In this document: piece after piece, positions 24,324 to 33,452 of the stretch
How positions within the stretch are numbered: position 1 is the stretch's first letter
How the letters are laid out: every line of letters starts with the position of its first letter
NCBI GenBank assembly: GCA_944381635.1
Contig: CALWLY010000013.1
Span: forward strand, 1 to 64,000
Direction of reading: 5' to 3'
DNA length: 64,000 nt
Origin: an uncultured Lachnospiraceae bacterium
GTDB taxonomy: Bacteria > Bacillota > Clostridia > Lachnospirales > Lachnospiraceae
Made by a program: the position numbers and the translations under genes
Notes under the pieces: generated by a model
The model's database searches: none
What the model saw: only the letters and a program-made list of their open reading frames with translations
What the model was told of the DNA's origin: nothing

Positions 24324-24671
24324 ATGAACGAAATTATCAGAAGCATTGAAGCTGAACAGTTAAAACAGGAAGTACCTGCATTCAACGTTGGTGATACTGT
24401 AAAAGTTTACGGTAAAATCAAAGAAGGTAACCGTGAAAGAATCCAGGTATTCGAAGGCGTTGTATTAAAAAGACAGGGCGGAAGCAGCCGTGAAACATTC
24501 ACAGTTAGAAAAACTTCCAACGGTGTTGGCGTAGAAAAAACATGGCCTTTACACTCTCCCAACGTAGAGAAAATCGAAGTTGTAAGAAAAGGTAAAGTAA
24601 GAAGAGCAAAACTGAACTACTTAAGACAGAGAGTAGGAAAGAAAGCTAAAGTTAAAGAAGTCGTAAAATAA
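24324..24671 (+). CDS. rplS: 50S ribosomal protein L19
   Basis: A 115-aa L19, full length, with [18 protein letters not shown] and the C-terminal [21 protein letters not shown] is a near-perfect ribosome site. Own promoter and own terminator, so it is transcribed separately as well as within the cluster. Confidence 0.98.
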   Translation: MNEIIRSIEAEQLKQEVPAFNVGDTVKVYGKIKEGNRERIQVFEGVVLKRQGGSSRETFTVRKTSNGVGVEKTWPLHSPNVEKIEVVRKGKVRRAKLNYLRQRVGKKAKVKEVVK

Positions 24672-24686
24672 TGCAATGCATTTCAG

Positions 24687-24717
24687 GGGGCATCCACTTA
24701 GTGGTTGTCCCTTTTTT
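24687..24717 (+). terminator. rplS terminator
   Basis: Hairpin of GGGGCATCCAC with GTGGTTGTCCC, followed by TTTTTT. Confidence 0.8.
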
Positions 24718-24821
24718 CGAATCATGCTACAATACGATAGGACAGTTTTTGAAACTGTTGCCGGCAATGTGCCCGAATATAGGCAAAGTGTCTGATTATA
24801 AAAAAGAAAGGTAAGAACAGC

Positions 24822-25406
24822 ATGAGAAGAAGGGGCAAAGGGCTGAATTTTTACAGAAAGAAAAAAAGAGTCAGTACGTCGGCGATAAAAGAAATTGCCA
24901 GCTGGGTCACAGGAATTGTGATTTCTGTTTTTCTGGCATTCAGTCTGGTTTATTTTGTGGGAATGCGGACAAACGTAATCGGAGAATCTATGGAACCTGC
25001 TCTTTACGGAGGGGAGAATATTCTGATCAATCGTTTTATTTACCGTATCGTGGATCCGGGGGCAGGCGATGTGATCGTTTTCCTGCCGGGAGGCAATCAG
25101 AACGCCCATTATTATGTTAAGAGAGTTGTTGCTGTGCCGGGCCAGACGGTTTTGATAGAAAACGGTATCCTCTATGTGGATGGGGAATCGGTGGGCGAGG
25201 AAACCTACGATTTGATTTCCTACCCGGGAATTGCGGAAAATGAGATTACCCTGGAGCAGGACGAATATTTTGTGCTGGGCGATAACTGCAATAACAGTGA
25301 GGACAGTCGTTCCGGAAATATCGGCGCGGTCAAAAAAGACACGATCGTAGGGCAGGCATGGTTTCACATCGGCGGAAGCGGCCACGGAATTGGTTTTATA
25401 GAATGA
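24822..25406 (+). CDS. lepB: type I signal peptidase
   Basis: A 194-aa signal peptidase I. One transmembrane helix (about 28-48) follows a very basic N-terminus. The catalytic Ser lies in G-E-S-M-E-P-A-L and the catalytic Lys in Y-Y-V-K-R-V-V-A-V-P-G. The C-terminal box G-D-N-C-N-N-S-E-D-S-R is present. It cleaves Sec and Tat signal peptides outside the membrane. First of two signal peptidase genes here, separated by the YlqF gene. Confidence 0.95.
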   Translation: MRRRGKGLNFYRKKKRVSTSAIKEIASWVTGIVISVFLAFSLVYFVGMRTNVIGESMEPALYGGENILINRFIYRIVDPGAGDVIVFLPGGNQNAHYYVKRVVAVPGQTVLIENGILYVDGESVGEETYDLISYPGIAENEITLEQDEYFVLGDNCNNSEDSRSGNIGAVKKDTIVGQAWFHIGGSGHGIGFIE

Positions 25407-25512
25407 CAGCATTCGTGTACGGGGAAAAAGGTCTGTGACGTTTATCCCTGCATGTGAATACTGGTTACAAATAGAAAATTGACCGCAGCAGCGGCGGAAT
25501 GAGAGGTAAAGA

Positions 25513-26367
25513 ATGAACTATCAATGGTATCCCGGTCATATGACAAAAGCGAAACGGGCAATGCAGGAAGATATCAAACTGATCGATCTGATCATTGAAC
25601 TGGTGGATGCGAGAATGCCGCTGTCCAGCAGAAATCCTGACATTGATGAGCTTGGGAAAAACAAGGCCAGGCTGGTACTTTTAAATAAATCCGATTTATC
25701 TGATCCGGCGATCAATAAGGCCTGGACGAAATGGTTTCAGGATAAAGGAATTCATGTGCTGGAAATCAATGCCAGAAATAAAAACGGCATGAAAGCCATT
25801 CAGGGAATTGTGCAGGAGGCGTGTAAGGAAAAGATAGAAAGAGACCGGAAACGGGGAATTTTAAACCGTCCGGTGCGCGCTATGGTAGTGGGAATCCCCA
25901 ACGTGGGAAAATCTACCTTTATCAATTCTTTTGCCGGAAAAGCGTGCACTAAGACAGGAAATAAACCGGGCGTCACAAAAGGCAAACAGTGGATTCGGCT
26001 GAACAAGGGACTGGAGCTTTTGGATACGCCGGGTATTTTATGGCCTAAATTTGAAGATCAGGAAGTGGGACGGCGTCTGGCGTATATCGGTTCCATGAAC
26101 GATGAGATTATCATAAAAGAGGAACTGGCGCTGGATCTGATCCGATTTCTGAAAGAAGCTTATCCGGGACTTTTGCACGAGAGATATGGTCTGGACGAGG
26201 AGCTGGATGCTCCGCTTGTGTTAAATGCTATCTGCGAAAACCGCAAGTGCTTTAAAAAAGGACAGGAACTGGATCTGCTAAGAGGGGCGAACCTGTTTTT
26301 AGAAGATTTCAGAAGCGGAAAACTGGGAAGGATTTCCCTGGAAAAACCGGAAGAAGAAAAAGAATAA
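25513..26367 (+). CDS. ylqF: ribosome biogenesis GTPase YlqF/RbgA
   Basis: A 284-aa circularly permuted GTPase. The G4 motif N-K-S-D comes first, before G1 G-I-P-N-V-G-K-S-T and G3 D-T-P-G-I; the opening W-Y-P-G-H-M-T-K-A is the family hallmark. RbgA drives a late step of 50S assembly. Ribosome site GAGAGGTAAAG. Sits between the two lepB genes and before rnhB as in other Firmicutes. Confidence 0.97.
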   Translation: MNYQWYPGHMTKAKRAMQEDIKLIDLIIELVDARMPLSSRNPDIDELGKNKARLVLLNKSDLSDPAINKAWTKWFQDKGIHVLEINARNKNGMKAIQGIVQEACKEKIERDRKRGILNRPVRAMVVGIPNVGKSTFINSFAGKACTKTGNKPGVTKGKQWIRLNKGLELLDTPGILWPKFEDQEVGRRLAYIGSMNDEIIIKEELALDLIRFLKEAYPGLLHERYGLDEELDAPLVLNAICENRKCFKKGQELDLLRGANLFLEDFRSGKLGRISLEKPEEEKE

Positions 26368-26445
26368 AAAATCGCATTGCGGCAGATGAAACATATACCG
26401 CAGTACTTTGATGCTTGGACATAAAAAAGAAAAGGCGTGAAAAAA

Positions 26446-26985
26446 ATGAAAAATGTAGTGAAAGAAGTACTGAGTACTCTTGTTTATATTTTAATTGTAT
26501 TGGCAGGAACCTATCTTCTGATTACCTTTGTGGGACAGCGCACAGAGGTAAGCGGCAGTTCCATGGAGCCTACGCTCAGCAGCGGTGACAGTCTGATTGT
26601 AGATAAGATCAGTTATCGATTTAAAGATCCGGAGAGATTTGATATTATCGTGTTTCCCTTCCTTTATCAGGAAGACACCTATTATATCAAGCGTATCATA
26701 GGACTTCCGGGGGAAACAGTCCGTATTGATGACGACGGCAATATTTACATTAACGGCCAGATACTGGAAGAAAATTACGGAAAGGAAAGGATTCTGGATC
26801 CCGGAATTGCCAGAGAAGAGATCACCCTTGGCGAGGATGAATATTTTGTCCTGGGAGATAATCGGAATAACAGTTCTGACAGCAGAGATCCAAGTGTCGG
26901 GGTGATTCACAGGGACAAAATTGTGGGAAAGGCCTTCATCCGTATATGGCCATTGTCCAGATTCGGAATTCTGAAGCATCAGTAG
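26446..26985 (+). CDS. lepB: type I signal peptidase, second copy
   Basis: A 179-aa signal peptidase I with one N-terminal membrane helix. The catalytic Ser is in G-S-S-M-E-P-T-L, the Lys in Y-Y-I-K-R-I-I-G-L-P-G, and the closing box is G-D-N-R-N-N-S-S-D-S-R-D-P. It is closer to the standard consensus than the first copy. ATG 26446 is preferred over GTG 26437 because the ribosome site AAGGCG would be too close to the GTG. Confidence 0.95.
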   Translation: MKNVVKEVLSTLVYILIVLAGTYLLITFVGQRTEVSGSSMEPTLSSGDSLIVDKISYRFKDPERFDIIVFPFLYQEDTYYIKRIIGLPGETVRIDDDGNIYINGQILEENYGKERILDPGIAREEITLGEDEYFVLGDNRNNSSDSRDPSVGVIHRDKIVGKAFIRIWPLSRFGILKHQ

Positions 26986-27026
26986 CGTCGGTGCACAGGG
27001 GCGTATTGTCCCCCTGTACACTGACG
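26986..27026 (+). terminator. 16-bp stem-loop between lepB and rnhB
   Basis: Arms CGTCGGTGCACAGGGG and CCCCTGTACACTGACG pair with one mismatch and one G-U. No T-run follows, so it may be an RNA-stability or processing element rather than a terminator. Confidence 0.5.
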
Positions 27027-27083
27027 TTGGCATCCGGGTATGCGGGGAAACGCTGCGGATGCCTGTAAGACGAAGGAGAGAGC

Positions 27084-27848
27084 ATGGCAGAAAAGATTCA
27101 GGAGATAAAAGCACAGTTTGCGGCGGCATCCTTTCAGGAGCTTCCTGCATTGCTGGAAAAATACCGTGAGGATACAAGAAGCGGTGTGGTAAACGAAAGA
27201 AAAAAAGCGGAAAAGAAGCTGCAGGCACTGGAAAAGGAAATTGCCCGCACAGAGGAAATGAAACGTTTTGAGAAGGAATATGAGGCATACGGCTATGTGT
27301 GCGGCATTGACGAGGTGGGCAGAGGCCCTCTGGCAGGTCCGGTAGTAGCCGGAGCGGTAATTCTTCCGAGAGACTGTTCCATTTTATATCTGAATGACTC
27401 CAAGAAGCTTACAGTCAAAAAAAGAGAAGAACTGTATGATGTGATCATGGAACAGGCAGTGGCAGTGGGACTTGGCTATTCCACTCCGGAAAGAATTGAC
27501 GAGATCAATATACTGCAGGCTACCTATGAAGCAATGCGAGGGGCCATCGGAGAGCTGTCCGTTGTGCCGGATGTTCTTTTAAATGATGCGGTTACCATAC
27601 CGGAGGTTGCCATCAGACAGGTTCCGCTTATCAAGGGAGACGCCAGAAGCATTTCCATTGCCGCGGCAAGCATTGTGGCAAAAGTCACCAGGGACAGATT
27701 GATGGAGCAGTATGAAGAAGTTTTTCCGGGTTACGGTTTTGCCTCCAACAAAGGCTATGGCTCCGCAGAGCATATCGCGGCGCTGAAGGAAAAAGGACCT
27801 ACGCCGATACACAGAAGAAGCTTTATCGGCCACTTTGTGGACATTTAA
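27084..27848 (+). CDS. rnhB: ribonuclease HII
   Basis: A 254-aa RNase HII. A roughly 65-residue N-terminal coiled-coil extension, common in Firmicutes, precedes the catalytic domain with G-I-D-E-V-G-R-G-P-L-A-G-P, L-N-D-S-K-K-L, and I-K-G-D-A-R-S. It removes ribonucleotides from DNA-RNA hybrids. Ribosome site AAGGAGAGAGC. Confidence 0.97.
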   Translation: MAEKIQEIKAQFAAASFQELPALLEKYREDTRSGVVNERKKAEKKLQALEKEIARTEEMKRFEKEYEAYGYVCGIDEVGRGPLAGPVVAGAVILPRDCSILYLNDSKKLTVKKREELYDVIMEQAVAVGLGYSTPERIDEINILQATYEAMRGAIGELSVVPDVLLNDAVTIPEVAIRQVPLIKGDARSISIAAASIVAKVTRDRLMEQYEEVFPGYGFASNKGYGSAEHIAALKEKGPTPIHRRSFIGHFVDI

Positions 27849-27947
27849 AAGGACAGCGAGGGCGTGAAATCGCCGGAAGCTGCAGGAAAAAACGCATAGA
27901 AAACAGGCAGAAAACTGTTTGCGGGGATTTGCAGGGAATTGAGGGGA

Positions 27948-28319
27948 ATGGAGAAAAACAGAAGGAAACTGGGGGAAGGTTATGAGGAGGCTGTCTGCAG
28001 CTATTTGAGGCAGCAGGGCGTACGCATAACGGAAAGGAATTACAGGTGCAGTCAGGGGGAAGTGGATATCATCGGCTTCCATCGGGACTGCCTTGTTTTT
28101 ATCGAAGTAAAATACCGGTCAGGGCCGGATTACGGAAATGCGCAGGAGGCCGTGGATGGAAGAAAGCAGAGAAAAATCTGCAAAACAGCGGATTGGTATT
28201 TGTACCGACATGGATTGGCGGGACAAGTGCAGGTACGCTTTGATGTGGTGGCGGTAAACGGAGAGAGTATCTGCTGGTATCCCAACGCCTTTCCTTATCA
28301 GGGAAAATGCGCCTGGTAG
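27948..28319 (+). CDS. yraN: YraN family protein (UPF0102)
   Basis: A 123-aa predicted endonuclease-fold protein with the family core G-E-V-D-I-I-G and V-F-I-E-V-K-Y-R (D/ExK-type active site). Function is not established; such proteins sit between rnhB and other DNA/RNA genes in many bacteria. ATG 27948 follows GAGGGGA; upstream TTG 27939 is less likely. Confidence 0.92.
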   Translation: MEKNRRKLGEGYEEAVCSYLRQQGVRITERNYRCSQGEVDIIGFHRDCLVFIEVKYRSGPDYGNAQEAVDGRKQRKICKTADWYLYRHGLAGQVQVRFDVVAVNGESICWYPNAFPYQGKCAW

Positions 28320-28393
28320 GGAAGAAAAAAGAAATTTTGCCCTGCAGGATTTAACGGAAAAGACAGTTGATTAAGTGGAAAAGAGGGATGAGG

Positions 28394-29296
28394 ATGGAGT
28401 ATAAAAACGGAGAGTACACGCACATACTGCGTAAGGAAAATAATACAAACGTTCCGGTACAGAGAAGACAGGGAGAGGCAGAGTATCTGATTTTTCCCAT
28501 GCTGGAGGACACCGGTTTCGTGTCTCATTTGATAACTACCAGGCTGGGAGGCGTCAGTGAAGGATATCTGGCGTCCATGAACGTAAGCTTTACAAGAGGG
28601 GACAAAAGGGAGGCTGTGGAGGAAAACTACCGCAGAATTTCCAAAATTCTGAAAAACAGTCCGGAAAATTTTGTTTTCACAGACCAGACCCATACCTCCA
28701 ACATTCGGACGGTAAACGCTGAAGATGCGGGAAAAGGACTGGTCAGACCTAAGGATTACACAGATGTGGACGGACTGGTGACAAATGTAAAAGGGCTTGT
28801 GCTGTCTGCCTTTTTTGCAGACTGTGTGCCCCTTTTGTTTCTGGATCCGGTGCATCAGGCAATCGGTCTGTCCCATTCCGGCTGGAGGGGTACTGTCGCT
28901 GAAATCGGAAGAAAAACCGTGGAAGAAATGAAACGGCAGTATGGCAGCCGCCCGGAGGATATTCTGGCAGCCATAGGTCCGTCTATCTGCCAGGACTGCT
29001 ACGAGGTCAGCCAGGATGTGGTGGATGCGGTAAGAGAATGTTTTTCACAGGAACATCTGAAAACTGTTTTCGGCGAAAACACACTCTCTTATTTATATGA
29101 GGATAAGGGAAACGACAAATATCAGCTGAATCTGTGGAAAGTAAATGAGGCAATTCTGTTAGGGGCAGGCATTCTGCCTGAGCATATTTCCGTGACAGAT
29201 ATCTGTACCTGCTGCAACCCGGACTATCTTTTTTCCCATAGAGCCAGCCATGGAAAGCGGGGAAATATCGGAGCTTTTATCAGCCTTAATTTTTAA
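28394..29296 (+). CDS. pgeF: PgeF/YfiH purine nucleoside phosphorylase-like laccase-domain protein
   Basis: A 300-aa multicopper-oxidase-related domain protein. Zinc-binding residues appear in Q-T-H-T-S-N, A-D-C-V-P-L-L-F, and H-S-G-W-R-G-T. This family (formerly polyphenol oxidase) includes peptidoglycan-editing and purine nucleoside phosphorylase activities. ATG 28394 has GGGATGAGG upstream. A C-T-C-C-N-P-D-Y near the end is typical. Confidence 0.9.
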   Translation: MEYKNGEYTHILRKENNTNVPVQRRQGEAEYLIFPMLEDTGFVSHLITTRLGGVSEGYLASMNVSFTRGDKREAVEENYRRISKILKNSPENFVFTDQTHTSNIRTVNAEDAGKGLVRPKDYTDVDGLVTNVKGLVLSAFFADCVPLLFLDPVHQAIGLSHSGWRGTVAEIGRKTVEEMKRQYGSRPEDILAAIGPSICQDCYEVSQDVVDAVRECFSQEHLKTVFGENTLSYLYEDKGNDKYQLNLWKVNEAILLGAGILPEHISVTDICTCCNPDYLFSHRASHGKRGNIGAFISLNF

Positions 29297-29429
29297 AGAA
29301 TGCAGGAATCTGAACGTAGGGTGAATTAAGAAAAAAATAAGGAATTGGACAGTGCAAATTAAACTTTATATGTTTTACTATAATTCAGGATATTAGGGCC
29401 GCGGGGCTTTGGAAAGGAATGAAATTGAC

Positions 29430-30125
29430 ATGACAAATATTTTAGTCTGTGATGATGATAGAGAAATTGTAGAAGCGATAGAAATTTATCTTGTTCAGGA
29501 AGGATACCATGTGGTAAAGGCCTATGACGGAGAGCAGGCCATTGCCGCTTTGAAAAACAACGATATTCAGCTGATGATCATTGATGTGATGATGCCCAAA
29601 CTGGACGGAATTCATGCCACTTTAAAAATCAGAGAATACAGCAGTATACCGATCATTATCTTGTCTGCAAAATCCGAAGATGCAGATAAGATTCTGGGAC
29701 TGAACATCGGGGCGGACGATTACGTGACCAAGCCCTTCAATCCGCTGGAACTGGTGGCCAGAGTGAAATCTCAGCTGCGCCGCTACACAAAGCTTGGAAA
29801 CCTGAATTCGGAAAACAATGCCCTTTACCGTGCGGGAGAGCTGGTTATCAATGACGACACGAAGGAAGTGACCGTGGAAGGAGAGCCTGTGCGCCTGACG
29901 CCGATTGAATACAATATTTTGCTGCTTCTTGTAAAGAATCAGGGGCGTGTTTTTTCCATTGATCAGATTTACGAAAGCATCTGGGAAGAGGAAGCAATCG
30001 GAGCGGACAACACAGTGGCAGTGCATATCAGACATATACGTGAAAAGATAGAAATCAATCCCAAGGAGCCAAGATATCTGAAGGTAGTCTGGGGAGTTGG
30101 CTATAAGATTGAAAAACAGTCCTGA
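29430..30125 (+). CDS. OmpR/PhoB-family response regulator
   Basis: A 231-aa response regulator. The receiver domain (about 1-118) has D-D-D near the start, the phosphoacceptor Asp in I-I-D-V-M-M-P, Thr/Ser in I-L-S-A-K, and Lys in T-K-P-F-N-P. The C-terminal winged helix (about 130-228) ends V-W-G-V-G-Y-K-I. It resembles VanR-type regulators. ATG 29430 is preferred over TTG 29409. It pairs with the histidine kinase 78 bp downstream. Confidence 0.95.
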   Translation: MTNILVCDDDREIVEAIEIYLVQEGYHVVKAYDGEQAIAALKNNDIQLMIIDVMMPKLDGIHATLKIREYSSIPIIILSAKSEDADKILGLNIGADDYVTKPFNPLELVARVKSQLRRYTKLGNLNSENNALYRAGELVINDDTKEVTVEGEPVRLTPIEYNILLLLVKNQGRVFSIDQIYESIWEEEAIGADNTVAVHIRHIREKIEINPKEPRYLKVVWGVGYKIEKQS

Positions 30126-30203
30126 AACAGATTTTAAGGTAAAAATCAGGACAGAAAGCGGGGGAATCCCCTGACAATTTCAAGGAAAGGAACCGGTTGG
30201 CAG

Positions 30204-32822
30204 ATGAAAAAGAAAGTGGTAATAAACAGAGGGAACAGAAGTCTGTATATGTTTATCAGAAGGCTGGCGGCAGCCATTTCCTTTGGAATTGTTGTATTTA
30301 TTATCTGCAATTCTTCTATCACAATAAAAGGAACCAGGGAAACCTATCAGTATCAGATAGGGCCGTTTGATGAAAAAGATATCTATGAGAAATCGGAGAT
30401 ATTCAACGATATTTTGAGAAGAGACATTCTGGACATTACCAGAATGGCGGTAATCAAAAGCCAGATGGAGACAAACGGAAGTTATAATGGGCAAAAGAGA
30501 ATCGACGTAGTGGAATTCGCCCACAGACAGGAAGATCTTCCGGAAGAACAAAGCGGAGCAGAATTTCTGCTGGATGATCTGATCAAATGGGGAAATTACG
30601 GCTTCACCGAGGAAACTGTTTACGGTACGGAAGCGGAATTGAATGCTTATTTCCAGAAAGGAAGCAGCAGTTTATCTACTTATGTCAATAATGAACTCTC
30701 GGAGGATGCCTGGAGAACGCAGAGCTCTGTACAGCGTTCTTCTCTTCAGAACATTCTGGATTCCAGACAGGAAGAAACACTGAGCATGAAAATCATCAAT
30801 GAAATGCCCTCTTCTCTGGAAGAATACCGGAACAGAATGGAGGCTCTGGGAGAGGTAGTGGATGAATCTGAAATTATTTCTCTGAATGTTCTGGTGCCAA
30901 GATATTTGTCTGCAGACGGAACAGACCTGGCAGAGTATGCTTCCAGTGCACAGAAATACGTGGAGCTGCGGAAGTGTCTGGAAATTGCTTCCGAAGAACT
31001 TTTTTCAAACTTCCAGGAATATTCGGAGTTTAAAAATCTTTATGCGGACGGAAAAACAAATATCCGCTACTGCTATCGTATGAATGTGGATGGAAATATC
31101 GAATATTTTACCAACATGGAAGGAAATTTCAGCGACAAAGACTTAGATGAAATCACAGCTCTGTTTAAAGAATACGGCAGCTATATTGTGTACAATGCGG
31201 ACAGGGCAGAGATGGACACCAATACGCTGATCAGTGTTGACAATATCCGGGAAGCCCTTACTTACTATCAGTATGCCTACGGCGACAATACTATGATATG
31301 GATCGCTGTAGACACCGAATATCCGGTGGCAGACAGTCTCCGGACAGGAAGAGATGCCTTTAACAGGATTATGCCCTACTACTGGCTGTTAGTATCTGCG
31401 GCAGTTGTGGCCGGTCTTTTTTCACTGTTTCTGTTTTCGATTCTCACAAAATTTGAGGGAAGAGTGGAAGACGAGAGCGAGAGAGGATTTCATATTGCCA
31501 TGCGCAAAGGAGACAAATTCCCTACAGAACCGTTTTTCCTGAGCGCAGCTGTGGTATTGGGCGTGCTGGGCGGAGCCGTTTACGGATGGAATCGTCTGTT
31601 CCATGACTCTTATCGTGTGATTCCCAACAACGAAATATGGCTTCCTGTCATTGCCGGGGCTGTTTTGTTTTTATTTGACTATGTGATTATGAGTTTTTAT
31701 TTTGGTCTGGTTCGCCGGATAAAGGGCAGGACACTCTGGAAAAATTCTCTTTCTTTCATTGCCGTAAAGAAAATTCGTGAGTGGATCTGGATGATTTATG
31801 ATAACAGCCGTACGGTTACCAGAGCTGTCATACCATTCCTTTTCCTGATGGCGGTAAATCTGATTCTGGGAAGTACCAATGCGGCAGGAATTATTATTGC
31901 AGCGCTTATTGATATGGCAGCGGTTATTCTGCTGTTTCGGGAACGAAGAGCATTGGAAAAAATTGTAGAGGGAATTCAGAACATCCGGGGAGGAGATTTA
32001 AACTACAAAATTTCTCTGGAAAATATGCATGGGGAAAACCGTATCCTTGCGGAAGCTGTAAACGGAATCGGAGATGGCATCAAAAGTGCTGTGGATACCA
32101 GCATGAAGGATGAAAAGCTGAAGGCGGATCTGATTACCAATGTCTCCCACGACATTAAAACCCCGCTCACTTCCATCATCAACTTTGTCAATCTATTAAA
32201 GCGAGAGAAGATAGAAGATGAGAGAATCAAAGGGTATATTGCAGTTCTGGATTCAAAATCACAGAGACTTAAGCAGTTGACAGACGACCTTGTGGAAGCT
32301 TCCAAAATTACATCCGGAAATATTTCCCTTCACATGGAGCGTATCAATTTCGGCGAGCTGATCAATCAGACCACAGGAGAATTTTCCGATAAACTGAAAG
32401 AAAAGTGTCTGCAGGTCATCTTTAAAAAACCGGAAAAAACAGTGTATATCGAGGCGGACAGCCGCAGAATCTGGCGTGTGGTGGAAAATCTGTTCAGCAA
32501 TGTCTACAAATATGCGCTGGAAGGCACAAGAGTCTATATGGACATCAAGATTATCGAAAAAAATGACAGACAGTATGCAGTTTTTTCCATGAAAAACATT
32601 TCTGCACAGGCGCTGAACATTCCGGCCGAGGAACTGACAGAACGTTTTATCCGGGGAGATGTTTCCAGAAGTACGGAAGGAAGCGGTCTTGGGCTGTCGA
32701 TTGCCCGCAGCCTGACAGAAATTCAGAACGGAAAGTTTGAGATCTATCTGGATGGCGACCTGTTTAAAGTATTGTTGACTTTCCCGGTCTATGAAGAAAA
32801 GGAAACACTGGAGGAAATCTGA
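30204..32822 (+). CDS. membrane sensor histidine kinase
   Basis: An 872-aa kinase. One N-terminal membrane helix (about 17-37) is followed by a large extracytoplasmic sensor (about 40-390), then several membrane helices (about 393-415, 430-470, 485-510, 545-590). The kinase core follows: H-box N-V-S-H-D-I-K-T-P-L-T-S, N-box N-L-F-S-N-V-Y-K-Y-A, and G-box G-S-G-L-G-L-S. The N-box lacks the second Asn often seen (Y in place of N). The many membrane segments between sensor and kinase are unusual. Partner is the preceding response regulator. Signal unknown. Confidence 0.93.
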   Translation: MKKKVVINRGNRSLYMFIRRLAAAISFGIVVFIICNSSITIKGTRETYQYQIGPFDEKDIYEKSEIFNDILRRDILDITRMAVIKSQMETNGSYNGQKRIDVVEFAHRQEDLPEEQSGAEFLLDDLIKWGNYGFTEETVYGTEAELNAYFQKGSSSLSTYVNNELSEDAWRTQSSVQRSSLQNILDSRQEETLSMKIINEMPSSLEEYRNRMEALGEVVDESEIISLNVLVPRYLSADGTDLAEYASSAQKYVELRKCLEIASEELFSNFQEYSEFKNLYADGKTNIRYCYRMNVDGNIEYFTNMEGNFSDKDLDEITALFKEYGSYIVYNADRAEMDTNTLISVDNIREALTYYQYAYGDNTMIWIAVDTEYPVADSLRTGRDAFNRIMPYYWLLVSAAVVAGLFSLFLFSILTKFEGRVEDESERGFHIAMRKGDKFPTEPFFLSAAVVLGVLGGAVYGWNRLFHDSYRVIPNNEIWLPVIAGAVLFLFDYVIMSFYFGLVRRIKGRTLWKNSLSFIAVKKIREWIWMIYDNSRTVTRAVIPFLFLMAVNLILGSTNAAGIIIAALIDMAAVILLFRERRALEKIVEGIQNIRGGDLNYKISLENMHGENRILAEAVNGIGDGIKSAVDTSMKDEKLKADLITNVSHDIKTPLTSIINFVNLLKREKIEDERIKGYIAVLDSKSQRLKQLTDDLVEASKITSGNISLHMERINFGELINQTTGEFSDKLKEKCLQVIFKKPEKTVYIEADSRRIWRVVENLFSNVYKYALEGTRVYMDIKIIEKNDRQYAVFSMKNISAQALNIPAEELTERFIRGDVSRSTEGSGLGLSIARSLTEIQNGKFEIYLDGDLFKVLLTFPVYEEKETLEEI

Positions 32823-32886
32823 TACTGGGGAATGTGTGGTTTTTACCGGAATTGTATGACGGACTGACCGCGGAAGGGAGATTGGC

Positions 32887-33357
32887 ATGAATATCAGAAG
32901 AGCACAGGAAAAAGATATGGACAGAATTGACGAGCTGCTGACCCAGGTAAATCTGGTGCATCACAAAGGACGTCCGGACCTGTTTCAGTACGGAAAGAGA
33001 AAATACACAGACGAACAGTTAAAAGAGATTATTAACGATGACAAAAGGCCGATCTTTGTTGCAGTGGACGAGCAGGATAAGGTGCTTGGCTATGCTTTCT
33101 GCATCTTTCAGCAGTACATAAACAGCAACATTATGACGGATATAAAAACTCTTTACATCGATGATCTGTGTGTGGATGAAACCCTTCGCGGACAGCATAT
33201 CGGCAGGAAACTGTATGAAGCGGTTTTGAATTTTGCCAGACAGAAACAGTGCTACAATGTGACGCTGAATGTCTGGAGCTGCAACGAAAGTGCTATGAAA
33301 TTTTATGAGTCCTGCGGATTGAAGCCTCAAAAGGTGGGCATGGAAACTATCCTGTGA
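32887..33357 (+). CDS. GNAT-family N-acetyltransferase
   Basis: A 156-aa GNAT with D-D-L-C-V-D-E-T-L-R-G-Q-H-I-G-R-K-L (acetyl-CoA-binding motif) and N-V-W-S-C-N-E-S-A-M-K-F-Y-E-S-C-G-L. Acceptor unknown. Starts 64 bp after the kinase stop with a GGAAGGGAG ribosome site and may be co-transcribed. Confidence 0.9.
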   Translation: MNIRRAQEKDMDRIDELLTQVNLVHHKGRPDLFQYGKRKYTDEQLKEIINDDKRPIFVAVDEQDKVLGYAFCIFQQYINSNIMTDIKTLYIDDLCVDETLRGQHIGRKLYEAVLNFARQKQCYNVTLNVWSCNESAMKFYESCGLKPQKVGMETIL

Positions 33358-33452
33358 CGGAGAGGCGAGGTTTTACGGAAAATATAAGGCGAAAGCCTGC
33401 CAAAGTGGGGGAAATAAACCTATCGGTGTCTTTCGCAGAAAGGTAGTTTGTT